Positions 1-8,234 of a DNA stretch of 64,000 nucleotides are shown here, in pieces (position 1 is the stretch's first letter; every line of letters begins with the position of its first letter). A program made the position numbers and the translations under genes. This DNA is from Chachezhania antarctica (GTDB lineage Bacteria; Pseudomonadota; Alphaproteobacteria; Rhodobacterales; Rhodobacteraceae): positions 248,001 to 312,000 of the forward strand of contig NZ_QZEX01000002.1 of assembly GCF_003646465.1 (NCBI RefSeq). The letters run 5' to 3'. The notes under the pieces were generated by a model, which was given only the letters and a program-made list of their open reading frames with translations, made no database searches and was not told the origin of the DNA.

Positions 1-1189
1 GCGTCAGCTCGGGGACCTTTTCCTTGGGCTTCTGCGCGGCGATGGCGGCCACTTTCGGCGGCGGCGGCGGGAACGTCACTTCCTTGTCGTGGGTGATCGT
101 CGCGCCGCGGATCACGTCGTCGTCCATGTTGTGGTTGACGACGCCGTCCTTCTCGGGCGTCAGGTCCGTCATCATGTGACGGACGTTGGTGGCATAAAGC
201 GTCGAGGATTGCGTCGCCATCCGGCTGGGGAAGTCGGTATAGCCGACGATGGTCACGTCGTTGTCGGTGACGATCTTTTCGTCCTTCACCGTCAGTTCGC
301 AGTTGCCGCCCCGTTCGGCGGCTAGGTCGACGATGACCGAGCCGGGCTTCATCAGCTCGACCATGTCCTTGGTCCACAGGATCGGCGCGTCGCGGTTCGG
401 GATCAGCGCGGTGGTGATCACGATGTCGATGTCAGGCGCCAGCTCGCGGAACTTCTCCAGCTGCTTTTCCTGGAATTCAGGACTGGAGGGCGCCGCGTAG
501 CCGCCCGTCGCCGCCCCGTCCTGGGCCGGTTCGTCGAATTCGAGGAACACGAACTCGGCGCCCATGCTTTCGATCTGCTCGGCCACTTCGGGGCGCACGT
601 CGAAGGCGTAGGTGATGGCCCCCAGCGATGTCGCGGTCCCGATGGCGGCAAGACCCGCCACACCGGCGCCGACCACCAGCACTTTGGCAGGCGGCACCTT
701 GCCGGCAGCGGTCACCTGACCGGTGAAGAAGCGGCCGAAATTGGCGCCCGCTTCGATCACGGCACGGTAGCCCGCGATATTGGCCATGGACGACAGCGCG
801 TCCATCTTCTGGGCACGCGAAATTCGCGGCACCATGTCCATCGCGATCACGGTCGCGCCCTTGGACGCGGCAAGTTCCATCAGCTCGGCATTCGAGCCGG
901 GATAGAAGAACGAGATCAGCGTCTGGCTGGGTGTGAGCCGCTTGACCTCGGTTTCCGTGGGCGGGCGCACCTTGGCGATGATGTCGGCCGCCTTGTACAG
1001 CTGAGCACCCGTCTTGATGATCTCGACCCCGGCCTTCTCGTAGGCCGCGTCGGTGAACCCGGCGGCCAGTCCGGCCCCCGTCTCGATCAGGCATTCATGT
1101 CCCAGTTTCTGTAATTGAAGGGCGCTGTCGGGCGTCATTGCCACCCGTGCTTCACCCTCAAACACCTCTTTAGGCGTCCCGATTTTCAC
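1..1189 (-). CDS. pntA: NAD(P) transhydrogenase subunit alpha (PntA), 3' end outside window
   Basis: Inner-membrane proton-translocating transhydrogenase, alpha subunit, which couples hydride transfer between NADH and NADP+ to proton movement. I translated the minus strand from a GTG at 1189, seven bases after a GGAG ribosome site. The protein opens MKIGTPKEVFEGEARVAMTP, the usual alanine dehydrogenase/PntA N-terminus, and has a Rossmann segment VVGAGVAGLAAIG near residue 170. About 396 codons are present. The frame is still open at base 1, so the C-terminal membrane part lies outside the window. pntB would be expected next in the same direction but cannot be seen. No damage is visible. Confidence 0.93.
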   Translation of the reverse strand, partial: MKIGTPKEVFEGEARVAMTPDSALQLQKLGHECLIETGAGLAAGFTDAAYEKAGVEIIKTGAQLYKAADIIAKVRPPTETEVKRLTPSQTLISFFYPGSNAELMELAASKGATVIAMDMVPRISRAQKMDALSSMANIAGYRAVIEAGANFGRFFTGQVTAAGKVPPAKVLVVGAGVAGLAAIGTATSLGAITYAFDVRPEVAEQIESMGAEFVFLEFDEPAQDGAATGGYAAPSSPEFQEKQLEKFRELAPDIDIVITTALIPNRDAPILWTKDMVELMKPGSVIVDLAAERGGNCELTVKDEKIVTDNDVTIVGYTDFPSRMATQSSTLYATNVRHMMTDLTPEKDGVVNHNMDDDVIRGATITHDKEVTFPPPPPKVAAIAAQKPKEKVPELT

Positions 1190-1465
1190 CTTCGCGCTCC
1201 CCTTACCTGTCGCGGATAACCGTCTTTAACGACGGGTTCATTCGAACAGTCACCTATCTGTGGGCTACCAACAACACAAGAATGCTTCGTCAGACTGTTA
1301 GGTTTTGTCGCAATCTTGCGCGCCCCCCGGAACCGAACCGCCGGAAGATTGCGCACCTGACAAGTGTCAGTCAACCCGTGGCGTGTTGTGCCCCAACGAC
1401 GCAGCTTGCGGGCCGTGCGGCGCACTCTAGGGTGGCGCCGGACATGAAGCGAGGAGAATTCGGAC
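1190..1465. promoter_or_regulatory. divergent intergenic region pntA / SDR
   Basis: This 276-base space separates the divergent pntA and SDR genes and must hold both promoters. It is less GC-rich than the flanking genes near 1210-1320. I could not single out convincing -35/-10 boxes. An AGGAG ribosome site lies just before the SDR start. Confidence 0.4.
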
Positions 1466-2218
1466 ATGGAACTGGCAGGAAAACACGCGCTGGTGACGGG
1501 CGGCGGCACGGGCATCGGCCTGGCCATCGCCAAGGCATTGGCGGCGCAGGGCGTGCAAGTGACGATCACCGGGCGGCGGCAGGAGGTGCTGGACGAGGTC
1601 GCGGGCGACGGCCTGTTCGGCCTGGCGATGGATGTCCGGGACGAGGCCGACGTCGATGCCAAGATCGCCGCGGCGGTCGACGCGCGGGGGCCCGTCCAGA
1701 TCTGCATCGCCAATGCCGGCGTGGCCGAAGGCCGGGCCTTCCACAAGATGTCGCTGGAATTCTGGCGCAACATGATGGCGACCAATCTGGACGGTGCCTT
1801 CCTGACCATCCGCGCCTGCCTGCCGGGCATGCGCGAGGCCGGCTGGGGCCGCGTGATCACGATCTCTTCCGTCGCCGGGATCAAGGGGCTCAAGGGCGCT
1901 GCCTGCTATACAGCGTCGAAGCACGGCCTTATCGGGCTGACCCGCGCGCTGTCGGAGGACTACCTGGGCACCGACATGACGTTCAACGCGATCTGCCCCG
2001 GCTATGTCGCCACGCCCATCGTCGACCGGAACGTGACCTCGATCTCGGAACGCGCGGGCGTGTCGGCGGACGAGGCGCTGAAGATCATGGTCGAGGCCAA
2101 CCGCCACAAGCGCCTGATCGACGCCGATGAAATCGCGGCCGCCGCGATGTGGCTCACCGGCCCCGGCTCGCAAAGCGTGAACGGACAGGTGATCGAGATC
2201 GCCGGCGGCCAGATGTAG
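1466..2218 (+). CDS. SDR family NAD(P)-dependent oxidoreductase
   Basis: Classical short-chain dehydrogenase of 250 residues, the normal family length, presumably cytoplasmic. The dinucleotide-binding TGGGTGIG is at residues 11-18, the NAG motif at 83-85, a catalytic Ser at 134/135 and the Tyr148-x3-Lys152 pair in YTASK. It ends GQVIEIAGGQM, a typical SDR C-terminus. The start follows an AGGAG ribosome site. The sequence resembles 3-hydroxyacyl-CoA or 3-hydroxybutyrate dehydrogenase type SDRs, but the substrate cannot be fixed from motifs. It is transcribed alone, with a palindromic element right after its stop codon. Confidence 0.9.
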   Translation: MELAGKHALVTGGGTGIGLAIAKALAAQGVQVTITGRRQEVLDEVAGDGLFGLAMDVRDEADVDAKIAAAVDARGPVQICIANAGVAEGRAFHKMSLEFWRNMMATNLDGAFLTIRACLPGMREAGWGRVITISSVAGIKGLKGAACYTASKHGLIGLTRALSEDYLGTDMTFNAICPGYVATPIVDRNVTSISERAGVSADEALKIMVEANRHKRLIDADEIAAAAMWLTGPGSQSVNGQVIEIAGGQM

Positions 2219-2237
2219 CAGACCCCTGCCCGCCCAT

Positions 2238-2327
2238 CGGCGCGCGCCCGGGCCGCAAGCCGGCTCCGGCGCGGCAGGCGCCGGTGGCGGCGGGGGTTGG
2301 GCGGGCGGGCTGCCCGGGCGCGCGCCG
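2238..2327 (+). repeat. Family D palindromic element, copy 1
   Basis: The 16-bp arms at 2238-2253 and 2312-2327 are exact reverse complements. Inside lie a 7-bp hairpin (CCGGCGC at 2266-2272 with GCGCCGG at 2278-2284) and a G-rich tract ending GGGCGGGCGGG. It sits between the convergent SDR and DUF2269 genes, 20 bases after one stop codon and 12 bases from the other. The same architecture recurs at 22891, 26101 and 52137. Confidence 0.8.
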
Positions 2328-2338
2328 CCGCTTGAACC

Positions 2339-2803
2339 TCAGATCGCGGGCTTCAGGACCATCACCCACATGATCAGAAGCGCGCCCAGAAACGCCGGCA
2401 CGCCGCAAAGAAGGGAGATACGGTGGTATTTCAGAAAGTCCTGTGACAAAGGCTTTCGCGCGTCGCGCGTATCCTCGGCCAGGTTGCGCATCTGCACCTG
2501 CGCCAGGACCACTGGCACACAGAGAACCACGACCATCACGAAAACGACCAGGGACAGAAGCAACCAGCCCTCGACGAACGAATGCCCCTTCATGCCGGCC
2601 AGAATGGATCCTGTGATCGCAAGGATCACAACCGACGGCATGGTCAGGAAGAGCTCCATCGACAGAACCGAACCGGCAATGTGCGCAGCCCGTGTCGAAC
2701 TTCGCGTGGCTGTCGCGCGCGCGAGAAAGAAAGCGATCCCGAAACCCGTGCCAAGAAAAATTGCAGAACTCAAAAAGTGTAAGAACATCAACACGTTGTA
2801 CAT
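2339..2803 (-). CDS. DUF2269-like integral membrane protein
   Basis: A 154-residue protein with about four hydrophobic segments: near the N-terminus (MFLHFLSSAIFLGTGFGIAF), around residues 45-67, 78-102, and at the C-terminus (LLCGVPAFLGALLIMWVMVL). The opening segment with LHxLSSxxxLGTGFG is typical of the DUF2269 family of predicted integral membrane proteins, whose function is unknown. It faces the SDR convergently across a palindromic element and has no clear operon partner. Local base composition upstream is lower in GC than the rest of the window. Confidence 0.75.
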   Translation of the reverse strand: MYNVLMFLHFLSSAIFLGTGFGIAFFLARATATRSSTRAAHIAGSVLSMELFLTMPSVVILAITGSILAGMKGHSFVEGWLLLSLVVFVMVVVLCVPVVLAQVQMRNLAEDTRDARKPLSQDFLKYHRISLLCGVPAFLGALLIMWVMVLKPAI

Positions 2804-3118
2804 TATTCTTAGTCCAGTCCTGCGTACGTCCAGTTCAAGTGAAAAAGGGGTTGGAAAATATTCGGCACCCGTCCAGTTAGGTCTTTGGCCCAGCTAGGCC
2901 ATAGCGCCATCCAAAAAGACCTGAGAAAACTTATCGATCGCCCACCCTCGGCGCTACCATTCATGCACGCACTCCTCCGGCCCCGTACCACCCCATTTTC
3001 CGTGTCAAAGCACGACAAGATCGATGTTTCTTGAAGGTTTCCGAATCGAAACCTTAACATCACAACTTTATGTTGAATGTTTTTGACTGCGTTGAACAGT
3101 ATGGAATTCAACCATAAA
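2804..3118. other. intergenic, no gene seen
   Basis: This 315-base stretch between the DUF2269 start and the TetR stop is relatively AT-rich. An open minus-strand frame crosses it and runs into the TetR gene, but its translation has no protein-like features. It probably holds the promoter of the DUF2269 gene. No hairpin with a T-run was found. Confidence 0.4.
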
Positions 3119-3724
3119 TCACTTTTCCTGCAGCGTGTTGCAGGCGACGAGCCCCGTGCCCACAAGTCTGGCCAGTGCATCCAGAAGCGTGACGTAGGAC
3201 TCATAATCCTCGGCTGCATACTTCATCCCCTTCAGCGCGGCGGTGATCGTCCGCGCCACGGCCCGGGGTGGGGATGCCAGGGCCAGCCGCCCATGGTCCG
3301 CTCCCTGCCGCAGCCACGCCTCGTACAACCCGGTCAGCGTCTCCTCGCCCCGGGACAACAGATCCATTGATGTCTGCGAGCTCGCTTCGAACAGCTCAAG
3401 GCCGTGAGGCGAGCGCATCAGAAGCTCCATCATCTCGCCCCCCTGCACCCGGAAGGCCGCGGCGAGCGTCTCCTGCGGGGGCCGGTCGGGGGCTGCGAAC
3501 AGTTCGGCCCGCAGGGCATCCGCGTTCGCGGCGTAGAAGGCCTCGATCAGCGCACGGAAGATGTCTTCCTTGTTGCGGTAATGCAGGTACAGCGCCGGGC
3601 GCGACATGCCCGCCCCGCGCGCTATGTCGTCCATCGACGTCTTGCGGAACCCGTAGGCCGCGAACGCCTGTATCGCTGCCTGCAGGATCGCCTGCCGCCG
3701 CGGATCTGTGGTATCATCACGCAT
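3119..3724 (-). CDS. TetR/AcrR family transcriptional regulator
   Basis: A 201-residue one-component repressor with an N-terminal TetR helix-turn-helix. The recognition helix region reads [21 protein letters not shown], and the segment after it ([13 protein letters not shown]) is also typical. An upstream in-frame start at 3787 would place coding sequence over the divergent promoter and the inverted repeats, so I prefer ATG 3724 ([10 protein letters not shown]). The gene is divergent from iorAB across 121 bases that carry two matching 24-bp inverted repeats. The simplest reading is that it controls iorAB and itself. The effector is unknown. Confidence 0.88.
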   Translation of the reverse strand: MRDDTTDPRRQAILQAAIQAFAAYGFRKTSMDDIARGAGMSRPALYLHYRNKEDIFRALIEAFYAANADALRAELFAAPDRPPQETLAAAFRVQGGEMMELLMRSPHGLELFEASSQTSMDLLSRGEETLTGLYEAWLRQGADHGRLALASPPRAVARTITAALKGMKYAAEDYESYVTLLDALARLVGTGLVACNTLQEK

Positions 3725-3747
3725 TCGTGTCCCTCGTTCGTCTGACC

Positions 3748-3771
3748 TGACACTATTGCCAGACTTTGTCA
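3748..3771. promoter_or_regulatory. putative TetR operator 1
   Basis: 24-bp inverted repeat TGACA-N14-TGTCA in the divergent spacer. It has the same arms and spacing as the copy at 3782-3805, and the two starts are 34 bases apart. Confidence 0.6.
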
Positions 3772-3781
3772 AATTACAGAT

Positions 3782-3805
3782 TGACATATTACCGCAAAAT
3801 TGTCA
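3782..3805. promoter_or_regulatory. putative TetR operator 2
   Basis: 24-bp inverted repeat TGACA-N14-TGTCA, about 40 bases upstream of the iorA start. The 14-base centre differs from that of the first copy while the arms are identical, as expected of a dimer-binding site. Confidence 0.6.
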
Positions 3806-3845
3806 GTCTCGGATCATCTTCAGGATACCCGGATGGAGGACGTCC

Positions 3846-4310
3846 ATGGCACGAACGCTGACGATCAACGGAACCCGGCACAAGGTCGATCTTCCCGACG
3901 AGGTGCCACTGCTGTGGGTCCTGCGAGACGAACTGGGGCTGACCGGCACCAAGTACGGCTGCGGTGTCGCGGCCTGCGGTGCCTGCACGGTTCACGTCGA
4001 CGGGGTTGCCATGCGCAGCTGCCAGTTGCCGCTGGGGTCCGTCGACGGGGCCGTGACCACGATCGAAGGCCTCGGCACGCCGGGGGCTATGGCCGCGATC
4101 CAGAACGCGTGGGTCGAACATCAGGTCGCGCAATGCGGCTACTGCCAGTCGGGCCAGATCATGCAGGCCGCGGCGCTGCTGGCGGATACGCCCCAGCCTT
4201 CGGACGATGACATCGACGCGGCGATGCAGGGCAACCTGTGCCGCTGCGCCACCTATCCCCGTATTCGCGCCGCGATCCACAGCGCCGCCGCCAAGATGAA
4301 GGAGGCCTAA
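3846..4310 (+). CDS. iorA: isoquinoline 1-oxidoreductase-type small subunit, (2Fe-2S)-binding
   Basis: Small electron-transfer subunit (154 residues) of a molybdenum hydroxylase. The plant-type [2Fe-2S] ligands are Cys39, Cys44, Cys47 and Cys59. The second cluster uses Cys97, Cys100, Cys132 and Cys134 in the CGYCQSGQ and LCRCATY motifs. ATG 3846 follows a GGAGG ribosome site; longer upstream starts would overlap the operators. The large subunit starts three bases after the stop. There is no FAD subunit, as in the Ior/aldehyde oxidase type that donates electrons to cytochromes. The true substrate (N-heterocycle or aldehyde) cannot be told from the sequence. Confidence 0.9.
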   Translation: MARTLTINGTRHKVDLPDEVPLLWVLRDELGLTGTKYGCGVAACGACTVHVDGVAMRSCQLPLGSVDGAVTTIEGLGTPGAMAAIQNAWVEHQVAQCGYCQSGQIMQAAALLADTPQPSDDDIDAAMQGNLCRCATYPRIRAAIHSAAAKMKEA

Positions 4311-4313
4311 TCC

Positions 4314-6551
4314 ATGTCCCGCATCGGAAAAATCGCTCGCCGGACGTTCCTTGTCGGGTCCGCCGCCGTCGTCGGCGGCGTGGCCTTCGGGGCCTACTAC
4401 ATCAACCGCCCCGCCCCGAACCCGCTGCAACCGGCCGAAGGTCAGGCCGTGCCCAACCCCTTCGTCGTCGTCGATCAGGATGGCGTGACGCTCGTCGCGC
4501 CCCGGGCCGAGATGGGACAGGGCGTGCACACGACATGGGCCGCGCTGATCGCGGAGGAACTGGATGTCGATCTGGCGCAGGTCCGCGTGATCCACGGCCC
4601 CGCCGCTGCCGCCTATTACAACACGGCGATGATGGGCGCGCTTATCCCCGGCAAGAAATACGAGATGTCGGGCTTCACCCACGGGCTGGCGGAGCAACTG
4701 GGCAAGGTCGGCAAGCTGATGGGCATGCAGGTCACCGGTGGCTCGACCTCGATGGTGGACGGCTTCACCCGGATGCGCGAGGCCGGCGCCTCGGCCCGTG
4801 AAACGCTGAAGGAAGCCGCGGCGCAACGGCTGGGCGTGGAGCGCAGCCGCCTGACGACCGAAGGCGGCAAGGTCATCGCCCCGGGCAATATCGAACTGAC
4901 CTACGAGGAGTTGGCGCCCGACGCCGCGAAGATCGACGTGGTGACGGGTGTCGCCCTGCGCGATCCGTCGGCATGGACGATCCTTGGCAAAAGCGTGCCC
5001 CGGGTCGACATGGTCGCGAAATCGACCGGGACGGCAGGCTTTGGCATCGACGTGCGCGTGCCGGGCATGAAATTCGCCGCGCTGAAATGCAATCCCGCGC
5101 GGTCGGGCATGAACGGCTTCGACGCGACACAGGCACTGAAGATGCCGGGTGTGGAACAGGTGGTGGATCTGGGCGACGGCTTTGCGGTGGTTGCCACGAA
5201 CACATGGCTGGCAATCCAGGCCGCGGAGGCCGTGGTGGCCGACTGGGAGGCCCCGACCTACCCCGCCACGACCGACGCGATCATGGCCGAGATCACCCGC
5301 ACCTTCGACACCGACCCGGATTCGACCATGCGCGATGACGGTGACCCATCCACAATTCCGGCGGGCGCAACCGAGGTCAGCGCGGAATACACGGTGCCCT
5401 ACCTCGCCCATGCCACGATGGAGCCGATGAACGCGACGGCCCACCTGAAGGATGGCAAGCTGACGGTCTGGTGCGGCAACCAGGCACCGATCATCGTGCA
5501 GGAAAAATGCGCCGAAGCGGCCGGTGTCCCGCAGGACGCGGTCGAGGTGAACACGACCTACCTTGGCGGCGGCTTCGGCCGGCGGGGCGATTTCGACTAT
5601 GCCGTCTACGCCGCGAAGCTCGCCAGGGCGATGGAGGGCACGCCGGTCCAGCTTGCATGGTCGCGGGAGGAGGACATGTCCCGCGACTTCTACCGCCCCG
5701 CCGCCATCGCCCGGATGACGGGCGCGGTGCAGGACGGGAAGGTCGTGCTGCTGGACGGTCAGATCGCCTCGCAGGCGGTGATCCGGCAATTCATGACGCG
5801 GATCGGCATCGCGCCGATGGGCCCGGACAAGCAACTGGTCGAAGGCGCGTTCAACCAGCCCTACGGCATCCCCAACTACCGCATCCGCGGCTACGCGACC
5901 GACATGACGCTGCCCGTGGGCTCGTGGCGGTCGGTCGGCAATTCGCACAACGCGTTCTTCCACGAATGCTTCATCGACGAACTGGCCCATGCCGCGGGCG
6001 CCGATCCGCTGGAAATGCGCTACGAGCTGATCCGCGACGTGCATGCGCCCTCGGCCGGAACGCTGTCGGCCGTGCGGGAACTGTCGGGATGGACCGGCAG
6101 CACGCCGGACGGCGTCGGCCGCGGGGCGGCCTTCTGCTACAGCTTCGGCACGCCGGTGGCGATGGTGGTCGAAGTGGTGGACGAGGACGGCGCGATCCGG
6201 ATCGCGAAAGCCTGGATCGCCTGCGACGTGGGCATCGCGCTGGACCCGGGGATCATCGAGGCGCAGATGACCGGCGCGATGATCTACGGCCTGTCGGCGG
6301 CCTGCACGGGCGAGATCACCTTCACCGACGGCGCGGCAGAGCAGCAGAACTTCTGGGACTACGACGCCCTGCGCATCCACAACAGCCCGTTGACACAGGT
6401 GAAGGTGCTGGAAACCAACCCCTATATGGGCGGCGCGGGCGAACCCGGCACGCCACCGTCGATGCCCGCACTGGCCAACGCGATCTTCGATCTGACCGGC
6501 AAGCGCCCGCGCTCCCTGCCCCTGTCCCACGCGTTCGACTTCGTGAGCTGA
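4314..6551 (+). CDS. iorB: isoquinoline 1-oxidoreductase-type large molybdopterin subunit
   Basis: Molybdopterin-binding catalytic subunit, 745 residues, of the xanthine oxidase/aldehyde oxidase family. The N-terminus has a twin-arginine-like RRTFLVGSAAV at residues 9-19 followed by a hydrophobic stretch, which points to export of the folded IorAB complex to the periplasm. The body carries the usual cofactor motifs, such as EMGQGVHTTWAALIAEELD near the N-terminus, LGGGFGRRGDFDY in the middle and GGAGEPGTPPSMPALANAI near the C-terminus, the last holding the conserved catalytic Glu region. It lies three bases after iorA and is probably under the divergent TetR regulator. No xdhC or cofactor-insertion gene is nearby. 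Confidence 0.9.
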   Translation: MSRIGKIARRTFLVGSAAVVGGVAFGAYYINRPAPNPLQPAEGQAVPNPFVVVDQDGVTLVAPRAEMGQGVHTTWAALIAEELDVDLAQVRVIHGPAAAAYYNTAMMGALIPGKKYEMSGFTHGLAEQLGKVGKLMGMQVTGGSTSMVDGFTRMREAGASARETLKEAAAQRLGVERSRLTTEGGKVIAPGNIELTYEELAPDAAKIDVVTGVALRDPSAWTILGKSVPRVDMVAKSTGTAGFGIDVRVPGMKFAALKCNPARSGMNGFDATQALKMPGVEQVVDLGDGFAVVATNTWLAIQAAEAVVADWEAPTYPATTDAIMAEITRTFDTDPDSTMRDDGDPSTIPAGATEVSAEYTVPYLAHATMEPMNATAHLKDGKLTVWCGNQAPIIVQEKCAEAAGVPQDAVEVNTTYLGGGFGRRGDFDYAVYAAKLARAMEGTPVQLAWSREEDMSRDFYRPAAIARMTGAVQDGKVVLLDGQIASQAVIRQFMTRIGIAPMGPDKQLVEGAFNQPYGIPNYRIRGYATDMTLPVGSWRSVGNSHNAFFHECFIDELAHAAGADPLEMRYELIRDVHAPSAGTLSAVRELSGWTGSTPDGVGRGAAFCYSFGTPVAMVVEVVDEDGAIRIAKAWIACDVGIALDPGIIEAQMTGAMIYGLSAACTGEITFTDGAAEQQNFWDYDALRIHNSPLTQVKVLETNPYMGGAGEPGTPPSMPALANAIFDLTGKRPRSLPLSHAFDFVS

Positions 6552-6665
6552 GGCCAGGTGCAATTACCAGGCGGAGAGCCGATCCCATCCGGGAGCGGCT
6601 CATTCTCCTTCAGGGACAAGGGACCCCGTTCTGACTGGGGGCCGACCGCCGCCGCAAAGCGGCAG

Positions 6666-6706
6666 CCGTAGGGTGCCTGGTCCCCACGCACCTTATCCCA
6701 CGCACC
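6666..6706 (+). repeat. Family C palindrome, copy 1, with a duplicated end
   Basis: CCGTAGGGTGCCTGG followed by TCCCCACGCACC, then a second partial copy (CACGCACC), so that CACGCACCTTATCC occurs twice in tandem. The repeat abuts the stop codon (6707-6709) of the minus-strand hydrolase gene. Hairpin potential suggests a 3'-end role between the two convergent genes. Confidence 0.75.
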
Positions 6707-7567
6707 TTATCCCGCGCGCGGCAAGGAAACCGGCTGACGTTGCCCGGCCCACGCGCGGACCGCGTCGCCGAACGCCTCGAACAACGGCCGCGACACCGGA
6801 TCATTGGCGGCGTTGTATTCCGGGTGCCATTGCACCGACAGGGTGAACCCCGGCGCATCCTCTATGTAGATCGCCTCGGGCGTGCCATCGGGCGCGAAAC
6901 CGTCCAGAACCACGCGCGCGCCCGGTTCGTTGATCCCCTGCCCGTGCAGCGTGTTGGTCAGGACCTCGCGCGCGCCGAACAGCTTGTGGAACGGCCCGTC
7001 AGAGCGGCAGCTCACGACATGGCGCAGGGCGAACTTTTCCTCGATCGTGCCGTCGGGTGGCATCCTGTGGTTCATCCGTCCCGGCAGGTCCCGGATTTCC
7101 GGATGCAGCGAAGAGCCCATCGCTACCGCCACCTCCTGAAACCCGCGGCAGACGCCAAAGAAGGGCTGGCCGCTTTCCACGCAGGCCCGCACCAGCGGCA
7201 GCGTGATCCCGTCGCGCGCACGGTCGAAGGCGCCGTGCGCCTCGGTCTCAGTCTCGCGGTATTCCTCCGGGTGCACGTTGGCCCGCCCGCCGGTCAGCAG
7301 GAAGCCGTCGCAGATCTCCATCAGGTCCTCGACGCAGACGAAGGACGGATCCGACGGGATCACCAGCGGCAGGCAGTCCGAGACATGGGCAATCGCCTCC
7401 GCATTCATCTTGCCGCCGGTGAAGGCCTCGTACTGATCGTTCAGCAATGTCGTGTTGCCGATGATCCCCACGACGGGCCGCCGCCCCCCGCCACCGCCGG
7501 ACGACACCCCGGGCGCGGCAAGCGCATCAGGCGTGGACGGAACGGACAGGGTGGCGGAACGGGACAT
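6707..7567 (-). CDS. gamma-glutamyl-gamma-aminobutyrate hydrolase family protein (class I amidotransferase fold)
   Basis: A 286-residue member of the peptidase C26/PuuD-like group, which hydrolyses gamma-glutamyl amides. The nucleophile Cys is in FFGVCRGFQEV, and the His/Glu of the triad are in VQWHPEYN. GGRANVHPEEY is the usual substrate-loop motif. The N-terminus holds a low-complexity run of five glycines before RRPVVGIIGN, where the domain proper begins, so a shorter start is possible. In PuuD this activity releases GABA from gamma-glutamyl-GABA during putrescine breakdown. No other Puu genes are present here, so the physiological substrate is open. Confidence 0.85.
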   Translation of the reverse strand: MSRSATLSVPSTPDALAAPGVSSGGGGGRRPVVGIIGNTTLLNDQYEAFTGGKMNAEAIAHVSDCLPLVIPSDPSFVCVEDLMEICDGFLLTGGRANVHPEEYRETETEAHGAFDRARDGITLPLVRACVESGQPFFGVCRGFQEVAVAMGSSLHPEIRDLPGRMNHRMPPDGTIEEKFALRHVVSCRSDGPFHKLFGAREVLTNTLHGQGINEPGARVVLDGFAPDGTPEAIYIEDAPGFTLSVQWHPEYNAANDPVSRPLFEAFGDAVRAWAGQRQPVSLPRAG

Positions 7568-7708
7568 GATCGACCTTTCGCGGGATTTGCAGCAATCCTA
7601 AGCGTCTGACGCCCGTCAGACAACACGGCCCACCCCCGCGCCACAAGAGACAGCGCTGTGCCGCGCTGCACAAACCCGCATTCGCCCAAAAAGCGCTCAG
7701 CCCCGGCG

Positions 7709-8131
7709 TTACCGCTCGCCGGTCAGCCCCGCCGCGTCCAGCCCGGCCATGGCGGCATCGGCATCGTTGTCCGACGTATCGCCGCTGACACCCACCGCGC
7801 CGATGACCGAACCGTCGTCGCCACGGATCAGCACGCCGCCCGGCACAGGCGCGAAATGGCCGTCGAACACACCGGTCAGCGCCGCCGAAAAGAACGGCCG
7901 CGCCTCGGCCAGCCCGGTCAGCGCCGTGCCCGCCATGCCCATCATCACCGCCCCGTAGGCCTTGCCGTTGGCCACCTGGAAACGCCCGGGCGAAGCGCCG
8001 TCTTCCCGCTCGAACGCCACAAGGTGCCCGCCCTCGTCCAGCACCACGACAGCTAGGGGCTGAAACCCCCGCGACCGCCCTTCGGCCAGCGCCCCCTTCA
8101 CGATCATCCGCGCCGCATCGATCGAAAACAT
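7709..8131 (-). CDS. GlcG/HbpS-like heme-binding-fold protein
   Basis: A 140-residue GlcG/HbpS (DUF336) protein. Typical motifs are PLAVVVLDEGGHLVAFER, the GKAYGAV segment and VPGGVLIRGDDGSVIGAVGVSG near the C-terminus. ATG 8131 is preceded by a GGGAGGAGG ribosome site; the frame is open further upstream but without protein-like sequence. It lies downstream of malate synthase G in the same direction, separated by about 100 bases that contain a family B repeat. In E. coli glcG also lies beside glcB in the glycolate operon, so a link to glycolate/glyoxylate use is likely. The molecular function of GlcG is not settled. Confidence 0.85.
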   Translation of the reverse strand: MFSIDAARMIVKGALAEGRSRGFQPLAVVVLDEGGHLVAFEREDGASPGRFQVANGKAYGAVMMGMAGTALTGLAEARPFFSAALTGVFDGHFAPVPGGVLIRGDDGSVIGAVGVSGDTSDNDADAAMAGLDAAGLTGER

Positions 8132-8166
8132 GAGATCCCTCCTCCCAATTTCATTCCGCGCCCCGC

Positions 8167-8220
8167 CTCTCTGGTCCCAAAATACCTTCGGAGGAGCGGG
8201 AGAGGGCAGACAGCCCCCTC
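8167..8220 (-). repeat. Family B composite repeat, divergent copy 1
   Basis: Read on the minus strand it gives GGGGGCTGTCTGCCC, then CCGAAGGTATTTTGGGACC and an AGAGAG end. It matches the composite found at 18745, 28942, 29038, 50968, 62320 and 63429, with more mismatches. It lies between the malate synthase stop and the GlcG-like start. Confidence 0.55.
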
Positions 8221-8234
8221 TTTCCGACGCCGGA

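Noticed and set aside
2809-3219. Minus-strand frame of 136 codons between DUF2269 and TetR
   Set aside because: No protein-like features, overlaps the TetR 3' end in another frame, and lacks a ribosome site.
3789-6563. Long open frame antisense to iorAB (over 900 codons)
   Set aside because: Its translation is dominated by Arg, His, Gly and Ala with no recognisable motif; it mirrors the GC-rich third positions of iorAB, which has full family motifs.
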